Positions 16,202-25,975 are shown, counted from the first letter of the stretch. The stretch is DNA of 64,000 nucleotides from an uncultured Lachnospiraceae bacterium (GCA_947648875.1 CANSPM010000007.1:39050-103049); one strand, 5' to 3'. Numbers and translations are program-made. The notes: a model not told the origin generated them from the letters alone.

Positions 16202-18802
16202 CTACCGAACCACCTTATAATCTCTGGCGGGAACCACCGTTCCGTCCTCCGCCGTCTGATCCAGATAACTGTAATTGACATAAACCGAAGTGCCATCCTC
16301 ATAGGTAGTGCAGGCCAAATAGGCATTGATCTGCTCATGTCCTGTCATTTTCTGGTTAAAAGTGTGTCCCAGCTCCGCATTATATCTGGTATAGATTTCC
16401 ACCAGCCTGTCATGCCATGCGGCATAATCGGCTCCAAAGTATTCTGTGTAAAGGGTCTTCTGAAGAACAAACGCTGTCTCATTCATCAGAGTGAAAGATA
16501 AGCCGGCCCCATATTCCGCGCTGCGCAGCAATTCATCCTCCGTCTCGCCGGTCAGGTTCAGCGCCTCGCCGGTGTAATTCACATATCCGTGTATCGCGAT
16601 CTGGTAAAAGGGCACATAGGTGTCAATAATGGTATATTCGCTGCCCTGCAATTCCATATTGGTAATCATGTCACAATAGGGTGCCACATAGTCGTTACCC
16701 ATATTGACCATAATCTGCTGTCCCTGATCCGCCAGGGCTTTGATCTGCTCCACCTGCTGGTTCAATACCTCCTGCCTGTGGTGAGTATCCTTGACATTAT
16801 AGTCTGCGGACAGATCTTTTCCAGTCTCCCGGAAAGAGATTCCCGTGCCGTATTTTGCTGCTGTAGCTGCCAGATTATCCGTCATTTCCGCTGCCAGATC
16901 CGGACGCAGCAGATAAAAGCTGTCCTTATATTCACTTTTGCCATAGGAGATCGGGTTGTACTCAAACAACTCTGCCTTCTCCTTACTGATCTGACGCGCG
17001 GCATCCGAGAACACAACAAACCCGTTGAGGATTCCACTGTCATAGGCATACTGCGTCACACCATCCAGATAAATATCAACCCCCAGATCCTTAGCCGTAT
17101 TGACAGCATTCTGGAGATCTTTCTTACTCCCCAGTCCGGATATGGGTTTCACGCGACTCAACATCTTCTGTTGCATACCGCCGTTGGCCCAGCCCGTAAG
17201 TTTCACCGACATATTGTTCAAGCCGTCTCCCTTAAGTTCAGCGATCATATCGGCAGCCTCCTTAAAGGAAGTAAGTTTCAACGGTCTCGAAACCGGCACA
17301 CCCAGAATCTGTCTGACTTTGTCAACCGCCCCCACAATTTCCACCGCTACCGGAGCCTCTGTATCCTCATTCATGGCCAGATAACCCTCATATCTGTCCG
17401 CCATATAGGCCTGATAGTCCTTGGCCATATCCGTGTAGCTGCCACTATCCACAAAACTGTACCGTTGCACCAGACTTCCGTCGGGAAGCTCCGGAATATA
17501 GACATAAATACTACTGTTGGCAATCTCACCTACATTGTATTTCTCGCGCAGAGCAATACTGTATACCGCGTGAGCATAATTATAGCTGTTCAGCCTGCCG
17601 GAAATATCAGCCCGGATGGATGCGTAAGCCGCGCCGTCCTCCAGAATGCAGATAAAGGAATCCTCTCCCTGGCTGATTCCATACACATTAAAGTAACTAC
17701 GGGTATTATGCACCACAGCCTCTCTGTTCAGTGCCATGTCCCAGCCGTACATATTTGCGTAATAGTCATTCTGGGAACTCTTCCCATTATTGAAATTGAT
17801 CAGCGCACCGCCGCCCTCCGGTACCATCAGAAAGCCCTGATCCTCTGTACTGCCTGTGCCAAAGAAGGGCAACACGGCCAGATTGGACAAAGGGTTAGCG
17901 GAAGCGTACTCAATCTCCTGTAGAGGGATCTCCACCATCAGGTCATCCCCGTCCAGACGATAGATCACACTCACATTATAGATGGCCTTGTCAGAGCTGT
18001 TCTCTGCAAGATTCAATTCCTTGTCAGCCTGATAGTCCTCCATGGTATAGCCGATCTCTTCAAAGATGCCCTCAAACTTGCTCTTCAGATTATCCTTGAT
18101 GGTATCTCTCAGTACCCAGATCACTTCATCCGCCAGAATCGGATAACTTTCCAAAAGCTGGTCCTGGATTTCCTTATCCTTCTTACTCAGATTATTGATA
18201 TCGTATTTTTTATAATACTCCTTAACTAACGCAGAATTGACCTGATCCATCAGTCCCAGCCATTTCTGGAAGTCTTCATCCCTCATCACCGGCGGAATTA
18301 CATATTCCTTATCCGTATCACCGATGGAATAGTAGACCTTGATATAGTCCTCACCTGCCTCTATATCATAAACACCCTTTGCGATGCTGTAGTCAAAATT
18401 GTTATATTTAGCGTCCACACCGTTTGCTGTACTCCAGGTGATCTCCATTGTAGACTGTAATCTACCCTTCTCGCCGGTCAGGGCAAGCGGGTCCGACGCA
18501 CCGTCCACCGGATTGGAATACCACACTTTGCCGCTGGATTTCACCTCAAGAGTGAAATGTGTGTTACTGGGGTCCATCACGAACTTCAGCGCCTCATTCT
18601 CCAACACCAGCTCCTTCTCTTCCCCTTCCCAGCCGTTGATCCTTATAATCTCCTTCTCTTCTTCCTCATTGCGGTAGTTCAATACAATCAGCACTCCCGC
18701 CAGGATAATCAGTGCGATGATCCCCGGAGCGATCAGACTTTTCAGCTGCCGGATCAATGCCTTTTTCAATTCTGCTTTTCTTGCCGCTTTGTCTCTATAC
18801 AT
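16202..18802 (-). CDS. DUF5696 membrane-anchored protein, putative glycoside-hydrolase-like barrel
   Basis: 866 residues. One N-terminal membrane anchor (about 24-43) follows a lysine-rich cytoplasmic start, so most of the protein is outside the cell. The N-terminal third has a beta-rich domain (SGKVWYSNPVDG, GGGALINFNNG). The part after residue 470 reads like a TIM barrel (MIAELKGDGLNNMSVKLTGW, LGVDIYLDGVTQYAYD, GISFRETGKDLSADYN). I place it in DUF5696, a family often seen beside sugar importers in Firmicutes; no activity is established to my knowledge. Context suggests processing or capture of a glycan at the membrane. Start supported by GGGAG upstream. Confidence 0.75.
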   Translation of the reverse strand: MYRDKAARKAELKKALIRQLKSLIAPGIIALIILAGVLIVLNYRNEEEEKEIIRINGWEGEEKELVLENEALKFVMDPSNTHFTLEVKSSGKVWYSNPVDGASDPLALTGEKGRLQSTMEITWSTANGVDAKYNNFDYSIAKGVYDIEAGEDYIKVYYSIGDTDKEYVIPPVMRDEDFQKWLGLMDQVNSALVKEYYKKYDINNLSKKDKEIQDQLLESYPILADEVIWVLRDTIKDNLKSKFEGIFEEIGYTMEDYQADKELNLAENSSDKAIYNVSVIYRLDGDDLMVEIPLQEIEYASANPLSNLAVLPFFGTGSTEDQGFLMVPEGGGALINFNNGKSSQNDYYANMYGWDMALNREAVVHNTRSYFNVYGISQGEDSFICILEDGAAYASIRADISGRLNSYNYAHAVYSIALREKYNVGEIANSSIYVYIPELPDGSLVQRYSFVDSGSYTDMAKDYQAYMADRYEGYLAMNEDTEAPVAVEIVGAVDKVRQILGVPVSRPLKLTSFKEAADMIAELKGDGLNNMSVKLTGWANGGMQQKMLSRVKPISGLGSKKDLQNAVNTAKDLGVDIYLDGVTQYAYDSGILNGFVVFSDAARQISKEKAELFEYNPISYGKSEYKDSFYLLRPDLAAEMTDNLAATAAKYGTGISFRETGKDLSADYNVKDTHHRQEVLNQQVEQIKALADQGQQIMVNMGNDYVAPYCDMITNMELQGSEYTIIDTYVPFYQIAIHGYVNYTGEALNLTGETEDELLRSAEYGAGLSFTLMNETAFVLQKTLYTEYFGADYAAWHDRLVEIYTRYNAELGHTFNQKMTGHEQINAYLACTTYEDGTSVYVNYSYLDQTAEDGTVVPARDYKVVR

Positions 18803-18821
18803 GGTTTGGTTTCTCCCATCT

Positions 18822-18867
18822 GCCTACCAGAGTAGGCATATATCCTCTTTTACCGCTTCCGGCGGTA
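18822..18867 (-). other. Two short hairpins between Yip1-like and DUF5696 genes
   Basis: GCCTAC/GTAGGC (18822-18837, four-base loop) and TACCGC/GCGGTA (18851-18867, five-base loop) lie side by side in the 84-base gap. Neither has a following T-run, so they are more likely mRNA-processing or stability elements than terminators. Confidence 0.35.
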
Positions 18868-18886
18868 TACCTTCCGTCAATCTCCG

Positions 18887-19543
18887 TCATAGTCGGAACA
18901 GTATCTCCCTGCCCAGAGAGATGAAATATGAGATACCCTGCGTGATCATACTGAAAAACAACAGCAGAATAAACACCATCACCAGCATTGCAAACAGGGA
19001 AGCAATGGTAAACAAAAAGTTTTTGCCCAGAGAATACTCGTGGATCTGCATCATGGCTGCGAAGATCAACGCCAGAGCCCACACCAGAGACACCGCACTG
19101 AGCACCGTGTAAAACTCATGCTCATCCACTGTCACAAAATTGCTGAAAATCATCAGGGGAAACTGCATCAGCGGGTACGGGGTCAGGGCATAACAGGTAG
19201 CCATATACACCTGCCCCAGTCTGCCCTTGCCGTCAAACAGTGTAGTCAGCGCCCAGTTTCCCACCACCCAAAGCAAAAGCGGGAACAGCACACTGGCTAT
19301 GTACAGGAAGATATTGATCCCCTCCCAGTACACTGTCATGAAGATAAAGCTCGTGTAGCGCAACTTCATGACCCGCAGCAACAATGTCAGTAGCAGGATC
19401 GTGTTAGCCGCCGCGTAGGACCCTCTTCGCTCATGAGTCAGATCCCAAAAACCGTCCAGAGGGTGGGTAATACAGTACAGTGCAAACTTTAAAGTTGCTA
19501 TATAATGCGCAAAAGTTTCTTTCATTTTCAATGAAGCTATCAT
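18887..19543 (-). CDS. Yip1-family integral membrane protein
   Basis: 218 residues with about five membrane helices (for example TILLLTLLLRVMKLRY, ALALIFAAMMQ and LFAMLVMVFILLLFF segments). The first 35 residues are cytoplasmic and amphipathic (HYIATLKFALYCITHPLDGFWDLTHERRG), and the TLFDGKGRLGQVYMATCYALTPY motif is typical of bacterial YIP1-domain proteins. The function is unknown. It sits between the NHL-repeat protein (12 bases) and DUF5696, inside an importer operon, which suggests a membrane scaffold or assembly role for these exported partners. The ATG follows GGAGG. Confidence 0.8.
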   Translation of the reverse strand: MIASLKMKETFAHYIATLKFALYCITHPLDGFWDLTHERRGSYAAANTILLLTLLLRVMKLRYTSFIFMTVYWEGINIFLYIASVLFPLLLWVVGNWALTTLFDGKGRLGQVYMATCYALTPYPLMQFPLMIFSNFVTVDEHEFYTVLSAVSLVWALALIFAAMMQIHEYSLGKNFLFTIASLFAMLVMVFILLLFFSMITQGISYFISLGREILFRL

Positions 19544-19555
19544 AACGGCCTCCGT

Positions 19556-21061
19556 TTACATTCTGAAGATGTCAGCTGTGTCGATCTCATGCTTTATTTT
19601 CTTGACCTTGCCTATGGCCAGGGGAACAATCAGCACAGCGAACACCACAATGAAGATCGCCACAATATGTTCCTCCACCCACTCCTTGCGGTACTGCTTG
19701 TAAGCCTTGGAATAATTCTCGTCATCGTATTTCAACTCAAAATACTCCATTGCTTCATGGTAGCGCTCCTGCCGCAGAAGGGAACGTCCGATACCGATAT
19801 AAGCCAGATCATAATTGCCGTTCAGGTTCATGACTTCCTGCCACGTCTCCCCTGATGCAGCATACTCACCGTCATCAAACTGGTCGATGGCCTGATAGAC
19901 CAGACGACCGAACTCTGTGGGTGTAAACAGGGTGATAGCACAGTCCTGACTGTCCAGTACCAGCAGATCCTGCCCCATATGCTCCACAGCCGCGGGACTC
20001 CTGAAATATCCGTCCATATTGCCGCTGCCGCCAAATCCGAAAAGCATGCGTCCCTGATCATCATAGGCGAACAAACGCCCTCTCACCCGATCCAGCACCA
20101 CATATACATCATTCTCAAAGACCGTGACATCACAAAAACGGGAAGGTCCCTCATATCCGCCGGCATTGCCCCAATACAGATCGCCGATTATGAACCACTC
20201 ACCGTTGCGTACCAGAATATCGTTGCCCATCAGATTCAGCTTACGGACTGCGTCTGCCGCTCCGGAATCCAGATCGTCATCAGAGGCGCTGCCGTTGACC
20301 GCATAGATAAAACCTTCGTGATCCATATAGATGTTATCATATTCTGTGGGAACAAAGGATTCCATCTGGGCCCTCTGTTCCTCGGTGGCAAGCTTCTTCC
20401 AGATATAATCCGCAAAGTCATAAGTGACTTTGGTAGCCCCCACAAAACCGGAGAACACGCCGTCGTTCTCATACTTGATCAGACCCTTGTTGATACCGCT
20501 GGCTATGCAGTATACACGGCCCGCCGTATCAATTACAATCTTGTTCGGCGTAAAGCTGATTGTGGGGTCAAGGGTATTGTCCACAGGTTTGTCAAACTGC
20601 ATCAGGTAATTCAGATCCGCGTCCAGTTTCAGAATACGGCTGTTCCCCCTGTCCGCTATGAAAATCTCCCCCGTCTCAGAGATTGCGATGTCCGAAGGAG
20701 CGGAAAACGTCTTAACCTCCACATCCCCCTGAAACTCCTCAATGATCTGTCGTACCTGAAAACTCTCTTTCTCATTCCGCTCCAGCACCACGATCCGGTT
20801 GTTGCCCGTATCGCAGATATAGACCAGATTGCCATATACAAACATCCCCTGGGGACTTGAGAAATTCTTATCCAGTCCCAGAGCCGCAGCAGTATAAACC
20901 TCCTGCACCGTGTAGGCATCCGGAGAATCCTGCACATCTCCCCAGTAATCATAATTGAAGGTATAACTGCCGTCGTCGGAGGCGCTCACCGCCAGGGAGG
21001 AACCCACCAACACACAAAAGCCTGCCAGCAGCACGCCGACTCTCTTTAATATCTTTCTCAT
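19556..21061 (-). CDS. Exported NHL-repeat beta-propeller protein with TPR and C-terminal membrane anchor
   Basis: 501 residues. A signal peptide (1-27) is followed by NHL-type repeats: SSPQGMFVYGNLVYICDTGNNRIV, SAPSDIAISETGEIFIADRGNSRI, TPNKIVIDTAGRVYC, and RSPAAVEHMGQDLLVLDSQD, enough for a six-bladed propeller. Residues about 395-460 look like TPR helices (DFDDGEY..., YHEAMEYFELKYDDENYSKA). A membrane helix near 465-488 (VAIFIVVFAVLIVPLAIG) anchors it with a short inside tail ending ADIFRM. No enzyme motif is seen; NHL propellers bind proteins or glycans, so a surface docking role is the best guess. It lies between a permease gene and the Yip1-like gene. Confidence 0.8.
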   Translation of the reverse strand: MRKILKRVGVLLAGFCVLVGSSLAVSASDDGSYTFNYDYWGDVQDSPDAYTVQEVYTAAALGLDKNFSSPQGMFVYGNLVYICDTGNNRIVVLERNEKESFQVRQIIEEFQGDVEVKTFSAPSDIAISETGEIFIADRGNSRILKLDADLNYLMQFDKPVDNTLDPTISFTPNKIVIDTAGRVYCIASGINKGLIKYENDGVFSGFVGATKVTYDFADYIWKKLATEEQRAQMESFVPTEYDNIYMDHEGFIYAVNGSASDDDLDSGAADAVRKLNLMGNDILVRNGEWFIIGDLYWGNAGGYEGPSRFCDVTVFENDVYVVLDRVRGRLFAYDDQGRMLFGFGGSGNMDGYFRSPAAVEHMGQDLLVLDSQDCAITLFTPTEFGRLVYQAIDQFDDGEYAASGETWQEVMNLNGNYDLAYIGIGRSLLRQERYHEAMEYFELKYDDENYSKAYKQYRKEWVEEHIVAIFIVVFAVLIVPLAIGKVKKIKHEIDTADIFRM

Positions 21062-21105
21062 ACGCCACCTCGCTCCTCTATCATTTCTCTACGCCGCTTT
21101 TTCCA

Positions 21106-22008
21106 TTAATCCTTCAGGCCGGAACTTGCCATAGTCTCCAGGATCTGGCTCTCTGAGAGAATGAAAATACAGATCGGCACTGCCATCACAATAACCTGTA
21201 CCGCCGCCGACTGACCGGTTCTGGCGATACCGCCGCTCTGAATCTGCTGTAGCGCATAGACCAGCGTCTTTTTCTCCTCGGAATAAATGAAGGTTGCCGC
21301 CCTGTTGTTCCACAGGCCCTGCACGGAAAAAATGATCAGTGTGAGCCAGGCGGGTTTTACATTAGGCATCACTATACCGGAAAATACCCTCCACTCATTG
21401 GCACCATCTATCTTGGCCGCCTCGATCAGTGAAGTAGGAAGTCCTTCCATGAACTGCTTCATCAGGAACAAACCGGTGGGCAGCGCAAAAGCCGGAATGA
21501 TAATGGCCCAGTAAGTGTCGATCCAGCCCAGGGAATTGATAATCAGATAGTTGGGGATGGATGTAACATATCCGCTGAACATCATGGCCACAGTGACAAC
21601 CTTAAAGAAAGCCTGCCCTCCGGGGAACTCGTACTTTGCCAGTACAAAAGCCCCCATGGATGCCACAATCAGATGTCCGAAAGTTCCCACCGCCGTGATA
21701 AATACCGTGTTGAATATATATCTGGAGAATGTTACCCAGGACTTGCCCATGGTCACAAACAGATCGGAGAAATTATCCAGCGTAGGATTCTGGGCAAATA
21801 CAGTAGGCGGGAATTTAAACAGTTCGTCCAGCGGCTTGAGCGCGGACTCAATGGCATACACCAGAGGAAACACCATGGCCACAGCCATCAGGAGCAGGAA
21901 AAGATAGACGAAGAAATCTCCTACTCTGGACCGATTGGGCTGTCTCCTCTTTAATACTACATGTCTCGGTTGCTTTTCGATTTTCGTTTCTTTTCTCTTT
22001 TTGCTCAT
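21106..22008 (-). CDS. CUT1 ABC importer permease (MalG-like), second importer
   Basis: 300 residues, six membrane helices, EAA loop IEAAKIDGANEWRVFSGIVM. The N-terminal 30 residues are very basic and cytoplasmic. The start ATG is one base after the stop of the upstream permease gene, so translation is coupled. With that permease and the 983-residue binding protein it forms a second complete importer minus ATPase. A C-terminal MalG-like tail is present. Confidence 0.92.
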   Translation of the reverse strand: MSKKRKETKIEKQPRHVVLKRRQPNRSRVGDFFVYLFLLLMAVAMVFPLVYAIESALKPLDELFKFPPTVFAQNPTLDNFSDLFVTMGKSWVTFSRYIFNTVFITAVGTFGHLIVASMGAFVLAKYEFPGGQAFFKVVTVAMMFSGYVTSIPNYLIINSLGWIDTYWAIIIPAFALPTGLFLMKQFMEGLPTSLIEAAKIDGANEWRVFSGIVMPNVKPAWLTLIIFSVQGLWNNRAATFIYSEEKKTLVYALQQIQSGGIARTGQSAAVQVIVMAVPICIFILSESQILETMASSGLKD

Positions 22009-22009
22009 A

Positions 22010-22948
22010 TCAGGTTCCTACTCTTCTCAACAGACTTTGAATTGCTTTATTACACAGGATCATCACCAGGAACAGCATTGTCGCAATTGCCGACGCGTAA
22101 CCCATCTCAAATCTGGAAAAACCATAGTCAAACAGGTGAGTCACAACGGTGCGGGCCGCATAGTCCGTACTGGGATAACCGCAAAGCGCCATAGTCACAT
22201 CACAAACACCGAAGGACTGGGTGATAGCCATAACCGCGCCGAACATCAGCATAGGCTTCATATTCGGCAATGTGATAAACCATAACTCCTGCCACCGGTT
22301 CTTCACGCCGTCGATACAACCCGCCTCATACTGTGAGCGGTCCACACCCTGGAGACCTGCCACAAAGGACAGGAAGCCCATGCCCAAGCTCATCCACAGG
22401 ATTACCACCATACAGATCGGAAGCATGTAGGCCGGATTGGTCAGCCACAGAACCGGGGCGTCAATCAACCCCATGTCAATCAACAGCGCGTTCACCTGCC
22501 CGTAGGCATCACCTCTGAACAATATGGAAAAGATTACAAATACATTGCCTGCGATGGATGGCGCATAGAACACCACCACCGCAATTGTCCGTATCCATCT
22601 TGGCAGTTCATTGATCAGCCAGGCAAACAGGAAGGACATTATATATCCGAGAGGTCCTGTAATTACTGCGATCATAAACGTGTTTTTCACGCCAGTCAGG
22701 AAGATATCGTCCGCCAGGATCAGATTGATATAGTTCTGTATCCCGATAAACCTGGGCGATTCCAGTATGTTGTAATAAGTGAAACTGAAAAAGATGGAAC
22801 TACATACCGGTAATATGTAAAACAATGTAAACAGAATCGCATAGGGGGCCAGAAACGCGTAACACATTTTGGACCGTTTTGCTTTTTTTACCGCCACCCG
22901 GAAATTATGCTTCCGGAGGGTGACATATTTCTGTAAATATTCTTTCAT
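22010..22948 (-). CDS. CUT1 ABC importer permease (MalF/LplB-like), second importer
   Basis: 312 residues, six membrane helices; the first spans about 32-55 (CYAFLAPYAILFTLFYILPV). The docking loop reads YEAGCIDGVKNRWQELWFI, with EAG in place of EAA. The protein resembles LplB/YtcP-type permeases. I start at ATG 22946-22948 preceded by AGGGGGG; the ORF could extend 12 codons into the upstream gene's end, which is unlikely. It lies 16 bases after the 983-residue binding protein and one base before the next permease gene. Confidence 0.92.
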   Translation of the reverse strand: MKEYLQKYVTLRKHNFRVAVKKAKRSKMCYAFLAPYAILFTLFYILPVCSSIFFSFTYYNILESPRFIGIQNYINLILADDIFLTGVKNTFMIAVITGPLGYIMSFLFAWLINELPRWIRTIAVVVFYAPSIAGNVFVIFSILFRGDAYGQVNALLIDMGLIDAPVLWLTNPAYMLPICMVVILWMSLGMGFLSFVAGLQGVDRSQYEAGCIDGVKNRWQELWFITLPNMKPMLMFGAVMAITQSFGVCDVTMALCGYPSTDYAARTVVTHLFDYGFSRFEMGYASAIATMLFLVMILCNKAIQSLLRRVGT

Positions 22949-22964
22949 GCTTATCCATTCCCCC

Positions 22965-25916
22965 CTATTCCAGCGGCAGACCAAATTCAGTACGCTTCTT
23001 GGTCAGCTCCTCATTAATTGTGATCGCGTAGTCTATGATAGTCTCCCGCGCGTCTTCCTTCTTGTTGATCACCCTTCGGATGGCATTGGTGATATGGCGT
23101 CCCGTATAGTAGCCGCCAGGCACCTCCCGGATGCCCACTGTCTGGTGCCACTGGTCCAGCAGTACCTCGATGTCATCCGCGCTCCAGGCCAGCTGTGAGA
23201 ACGCGTTGATGTTGGCGGTGGCATATCTGGCGGAGGAACCCAGCAAAGCCTCGATCTCCCGTCCAAAGCGAATCTGTGTCTCCGTCTGGGACCACCACTT
23301 CATAAACTCCCAGGCATTCTGCTTATGCTGCTCATTATCCTGCTTGATCATCATTGTAGCGCTGCCGCTGATAAAATCTGACCGGTCTATGTATGTCTCA
23401 CCGTTCTCATCCACCCTTTCCGTGCCGGGAATCAGAGTGAAATCCCACAATCCCCGGATCTCCGGTGCGGATACCATCAGGGTATTGTATGTAGCGTAGT
23501 TCGCCACGCCCACGGGCATCTCCCCGGAACGGAACCGGCTTACAAAGTCAAAGAAAACAGGAATACCATAATCGTTAAAATACTTGATATAGTCTGCCAT
23601 GGCTTCCACGCCGGCCTCTTCGTCCACCGTGGTCCTGGTGCCCTTCTCGTTATACAGGTCTCCACCGTACTGGAACAGCATGCTGAAATACATACTCAGG
23701 TCCGCACTGTTGGAGGCAACCTGTGTGCTGGCCACCGCGCTTCCGCTGGAACCGCCCGCGCTGGGAATACCGATGGACATGTTATTGCCCTGTATTGTAG
23801 GAAGCATCTCCACCAGTTCCTGCCAGGTGTTGGGAACCTCCAGCTCCAGCTGTTCCAGAATATCCTTGCGGTAGAACAGCACGTTGAAAGTCTGGGTCTC
23901 GGGTACCGCATATATATGTCCGTCCAGGGAATACTGCCTGTAGGAGCTGGGCGTGTAATTAGCCAGAACCTCCTGATAATCCGCAAACTGGGTGATATCC
24001 TCCACCGAATTACGCAGCGCGTAGTTCACCGGCTGATCCGCGCCGATGGAGAGCACCACGTCCGGGCCCCTTCCCGCCACCACCGCAGTCAGCAGCGCGT
24101 CCTGTGCCACAATCTCCACATTGACTTTAATACCGCTCTGAGGGGTAAACGTATCATCCACCATGGATTTCAGGATTGTGCCCTGATCGCGTCCTGTCAA
24201 CACCCATACTTTAATGACTTCTTCACTGCCCTCTTCATAGACATCGCCCACAGCGTCATAGTCAACCACGAAGGAAGCCACGAAAGAACGCACCTCATGA
24301 GCCAGTTTGTCAAAGAAGTTTGTTGTATCTTTCTCCGGTTTTGTATCTGTACCGCTAACCACTATATAGTCGATATCCAGCTTGGACTCGCTCATGTTCA
24401 GGATCGCTGTACCCAGAGCGGTAATATTATCCTTAAAGGTCACAAATTCCGTGGTGATCTTGCCCGGCTTTTCCATAAATCTCTCCAGCTGCTGGGCTAT
24501 GGTCTGGGCCGTCGCGATCTTATCCGCCTTCTGGCCGCTGTAGGCCACCACCTCATCCACCACTTTGTAGAGTCTCATGCGCTCCAGGTCGATGGCTTCC
24601 ATGACCTCCGGATAATTGGTGTCAATATGATAGTCTCTGTAGTGGTCAGGAGTCGCGCCGGTATATACCAAAATTGTTCTGTAAATCTGGTTCAGACGGA
24701 ATGTGCAGTCTTCCAGCTCCTCCATAATGGGACCCATATCTCCCAACGCGGCCTCCAGCCGCAGGGTATGCGTACCCGCCGTCAGATAAAATTCATAGGG
24801 ATTGCCTTCCTCATCAGCCAGCGTCTTGCACTCCCATTCGTTTTTATAATCGAAGGAGACGTTCTTTGCCTCCTCGAACGGGATTTCTCCATCTATGTAG
24901 AGAATCCGGCTGGACACGCTGCCTCTGGAATAATTCTGCCGTCCCTTGATCGTTATATTGTAATAACCGTCCTCGGGCACTTCGATATCCCATTGAATCC
25001 ACTGTCCCGCGCTCCTCCAGGCGTCGCCGCCCACATAGTTCAGCACGGTGTGCATCACGGTGTAGGGCTGAGTGGAAGGCGAGGACCTGTCGTACTTGGC
25101 ATATAAGGAGGATTCGGAACGCACGGTGGAATCCTCACCCTGGACCACCTGTATATAAGACAGTCCCAATCCGGAAGCCGCACTTCCGGTCTGCCTGGCT
25201 CTGTACTCCGCATAAGTATCCAAATCTGTCACCGGAAGAATATGTACGCCTTTGAGCACCATGGGCTCATTTACCGCCTCAAGGCTCACCGTGTTCGTTC
25301 CCTTCTCCAAATAGAACATGTAGGGATCGGAGATATAGCCCATGCTGTCCTCGCAGTAGGCGCTCTGCCATTCAAACACTTCCACCTGAGTGGGGCGGAT
25401 CTCATTGCCCTGATTATCTATCCGGACTTCACTGCCGTCGGTCCAGATGCGGGTGAACTCCATATTGGCGGCATCGCTGAAGGGCAGTTCACCGTTGATA
25501 TAAAGCGCGCGCTCCGCCGCCACACCCCTGGACTCCGGCACCAGATAATCCAGCGCCATGTTGTAAAAGCCCGCCTCGGGGACTTCCACTTCCCAAGTCA
25601 CTACAGACTTGGTGTCTGTAAACAGGGATTTCGCAACACCCTCATAATCGTCATAAATCTCCACGCTGCCTTCCGCAGTGTAGGAAAAAAGATCCAGCGC
25701 CACCTCGGTCTGGGGACGCTGCGCATCCGCGTGGGCATTAAGATAGCGGGTGTAGGTTCCTTCCCTCACCGCACCCTCCGCATCGGCAGTCAGATCATGG
25801 CCTGCATACTTATCCTCAAAGGTCTCTACACCTCTTAGGTTTAGCAGCATGCACAATACCACAAATACTGCGACTACACCTATAAGTATGAGTAATTTTT
25901 TGACAGTCTTATTCAT
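22965..25916 (-). CDS. Large membrane-anchored solute-binding protein with two N-terminal jelly-roll modules
   Basis: 983 residues, about twice the usual length. An uncleaved-looking hydrophobic anchor (8-26) replaces a clear lipobox. Two related modules follow: about 95-230 (GFYNMALDYLVPESRG, RALYINGELPF, FYLEKGTNTVSLEA) and about 300-420 (GYYNITIKGRQNYSRG, RILYIDGEIPF, EFYLTAGTHTLRLEA). They resemble carbohydrate-binding jelly rolls such as CBM6/35. The C-terminal part from about 560 is a family 1 binding protein (GRGPDVVLSIGADQP, VPNTWQELVEMLPTI, RSGEMPVGVANYATYN). It heads the operon and has a promoter candidate and repeats upstream. It probably captures a polymer or long oligosaccharide for the second importer. 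Confidence 0.85.
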   Translation of the reverse strand: MNKTVKKLLILIGVVAVFVVLCMLLNLRGVETFEDKYAGHDLTADAEGAVREGTYTRYLNAHADAQRPQTEVALDLFSYTAEGSVEIYDDYEGVAKSLFTDTKSVVTWEVEVPEAGFYNMALDYLVPESRGVAAERALYINGELPFSDAANMEFTRIWTDGSEVRIDNQGNEIRPTQVEVFEWQSAYCEDSMGYISDPYMFYLEKGTNTVSLEAVNEPMVLKGVHILPVTDLDTYAEYRARQTGSAASGLGLSYIQVVQGEDSTVRSESSLYAKYDRSSPSTQPYTVMHTVLNYVGGDAWRSAGQWIQWDIEVPEDGYYNITIKGRQNYSRGSVSSRILYIDGEIPFEEAKNVSFDYKNEWECKTLADEEGNPYEFYLTAGTHTLRLEAALGDMGPIMEELEDCTFRLNQIYRTILVYTGATPDHYRDYHIDTNYPEVMEAIDLERMRLYKVVDEVVAYSGQKADKIATAQTIAQQLERFMEKPGKITTEFVTFKDNITALGTAILNMSESKLDIDYIVVSGTDTKPEKDTTNFFDKLAHEVRSFVASFVVDYDAVGDVYEEGSEEVIKVWVLTGRDQGTILKSMVDDTFTPQSGIKVNVEIVAQDALLTAVVAGRGPDVVLSIGADQPVNYALRNSVEDITQFADYQEVLANYTPSSYRQYSLDGHIYAVPETQTFNVLFYRKDILEQLELEVPNTWQELVEMLPTIQGNNMSIGIPSAGGSSGSAVASTQVASNSADLSMYFSMLFQYGGDLYNEKGTRTTVDEEAGVEAMADYIKYFNDYGIPVFFDFVSRFRSGEMPVGVANYATYNTLMVSAPEIRGLWDFTLIPGTERVDENGETYIDRSDFISGSATMMIKQDNEQHKQNAWEFMKWWSQTETQIRFGREIEALLGSSARYATANINAFSQLAWSADDIEVLLDQWHQTVGIREVPGGYYTGRHITNAIRRVINKKEDARETIIDYAITINEELTKKRTEFGLPLE

Positions 25917-25935
25917 ACATGCCTCCCTGTGTACC

Positions 25936-25975
25936 TATAGTAAATGTCATTGCATTTTGAATGCCGTTTACTATA
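25936..25975. promoter_or_regulatory. 16-bp inverted repeat upstream of the importer operon
   Basis: TATAGTAAATGTCATT (25936-25951) and the complement of 25960-25975 (TATAGTAAACGGCATT) agree at 14 of 16 positions around an eight-base centre. It lies 20-60 bases before the start codon of the large binding protein, downstream of the promoter candidate. It could be an operator or a leader hairpin. Its AGTAAAT core is shared with the direct repeats further upstream. Confidence 0.6.

Noticed and set aside
16589..17923. 444-codon plus-strand open frame
   Set aside because: Antisense to DUF5696, whose frame has a membrane anchor and family motifs; the plus frame has biased His/Ile/Gln composition typical of shadows.
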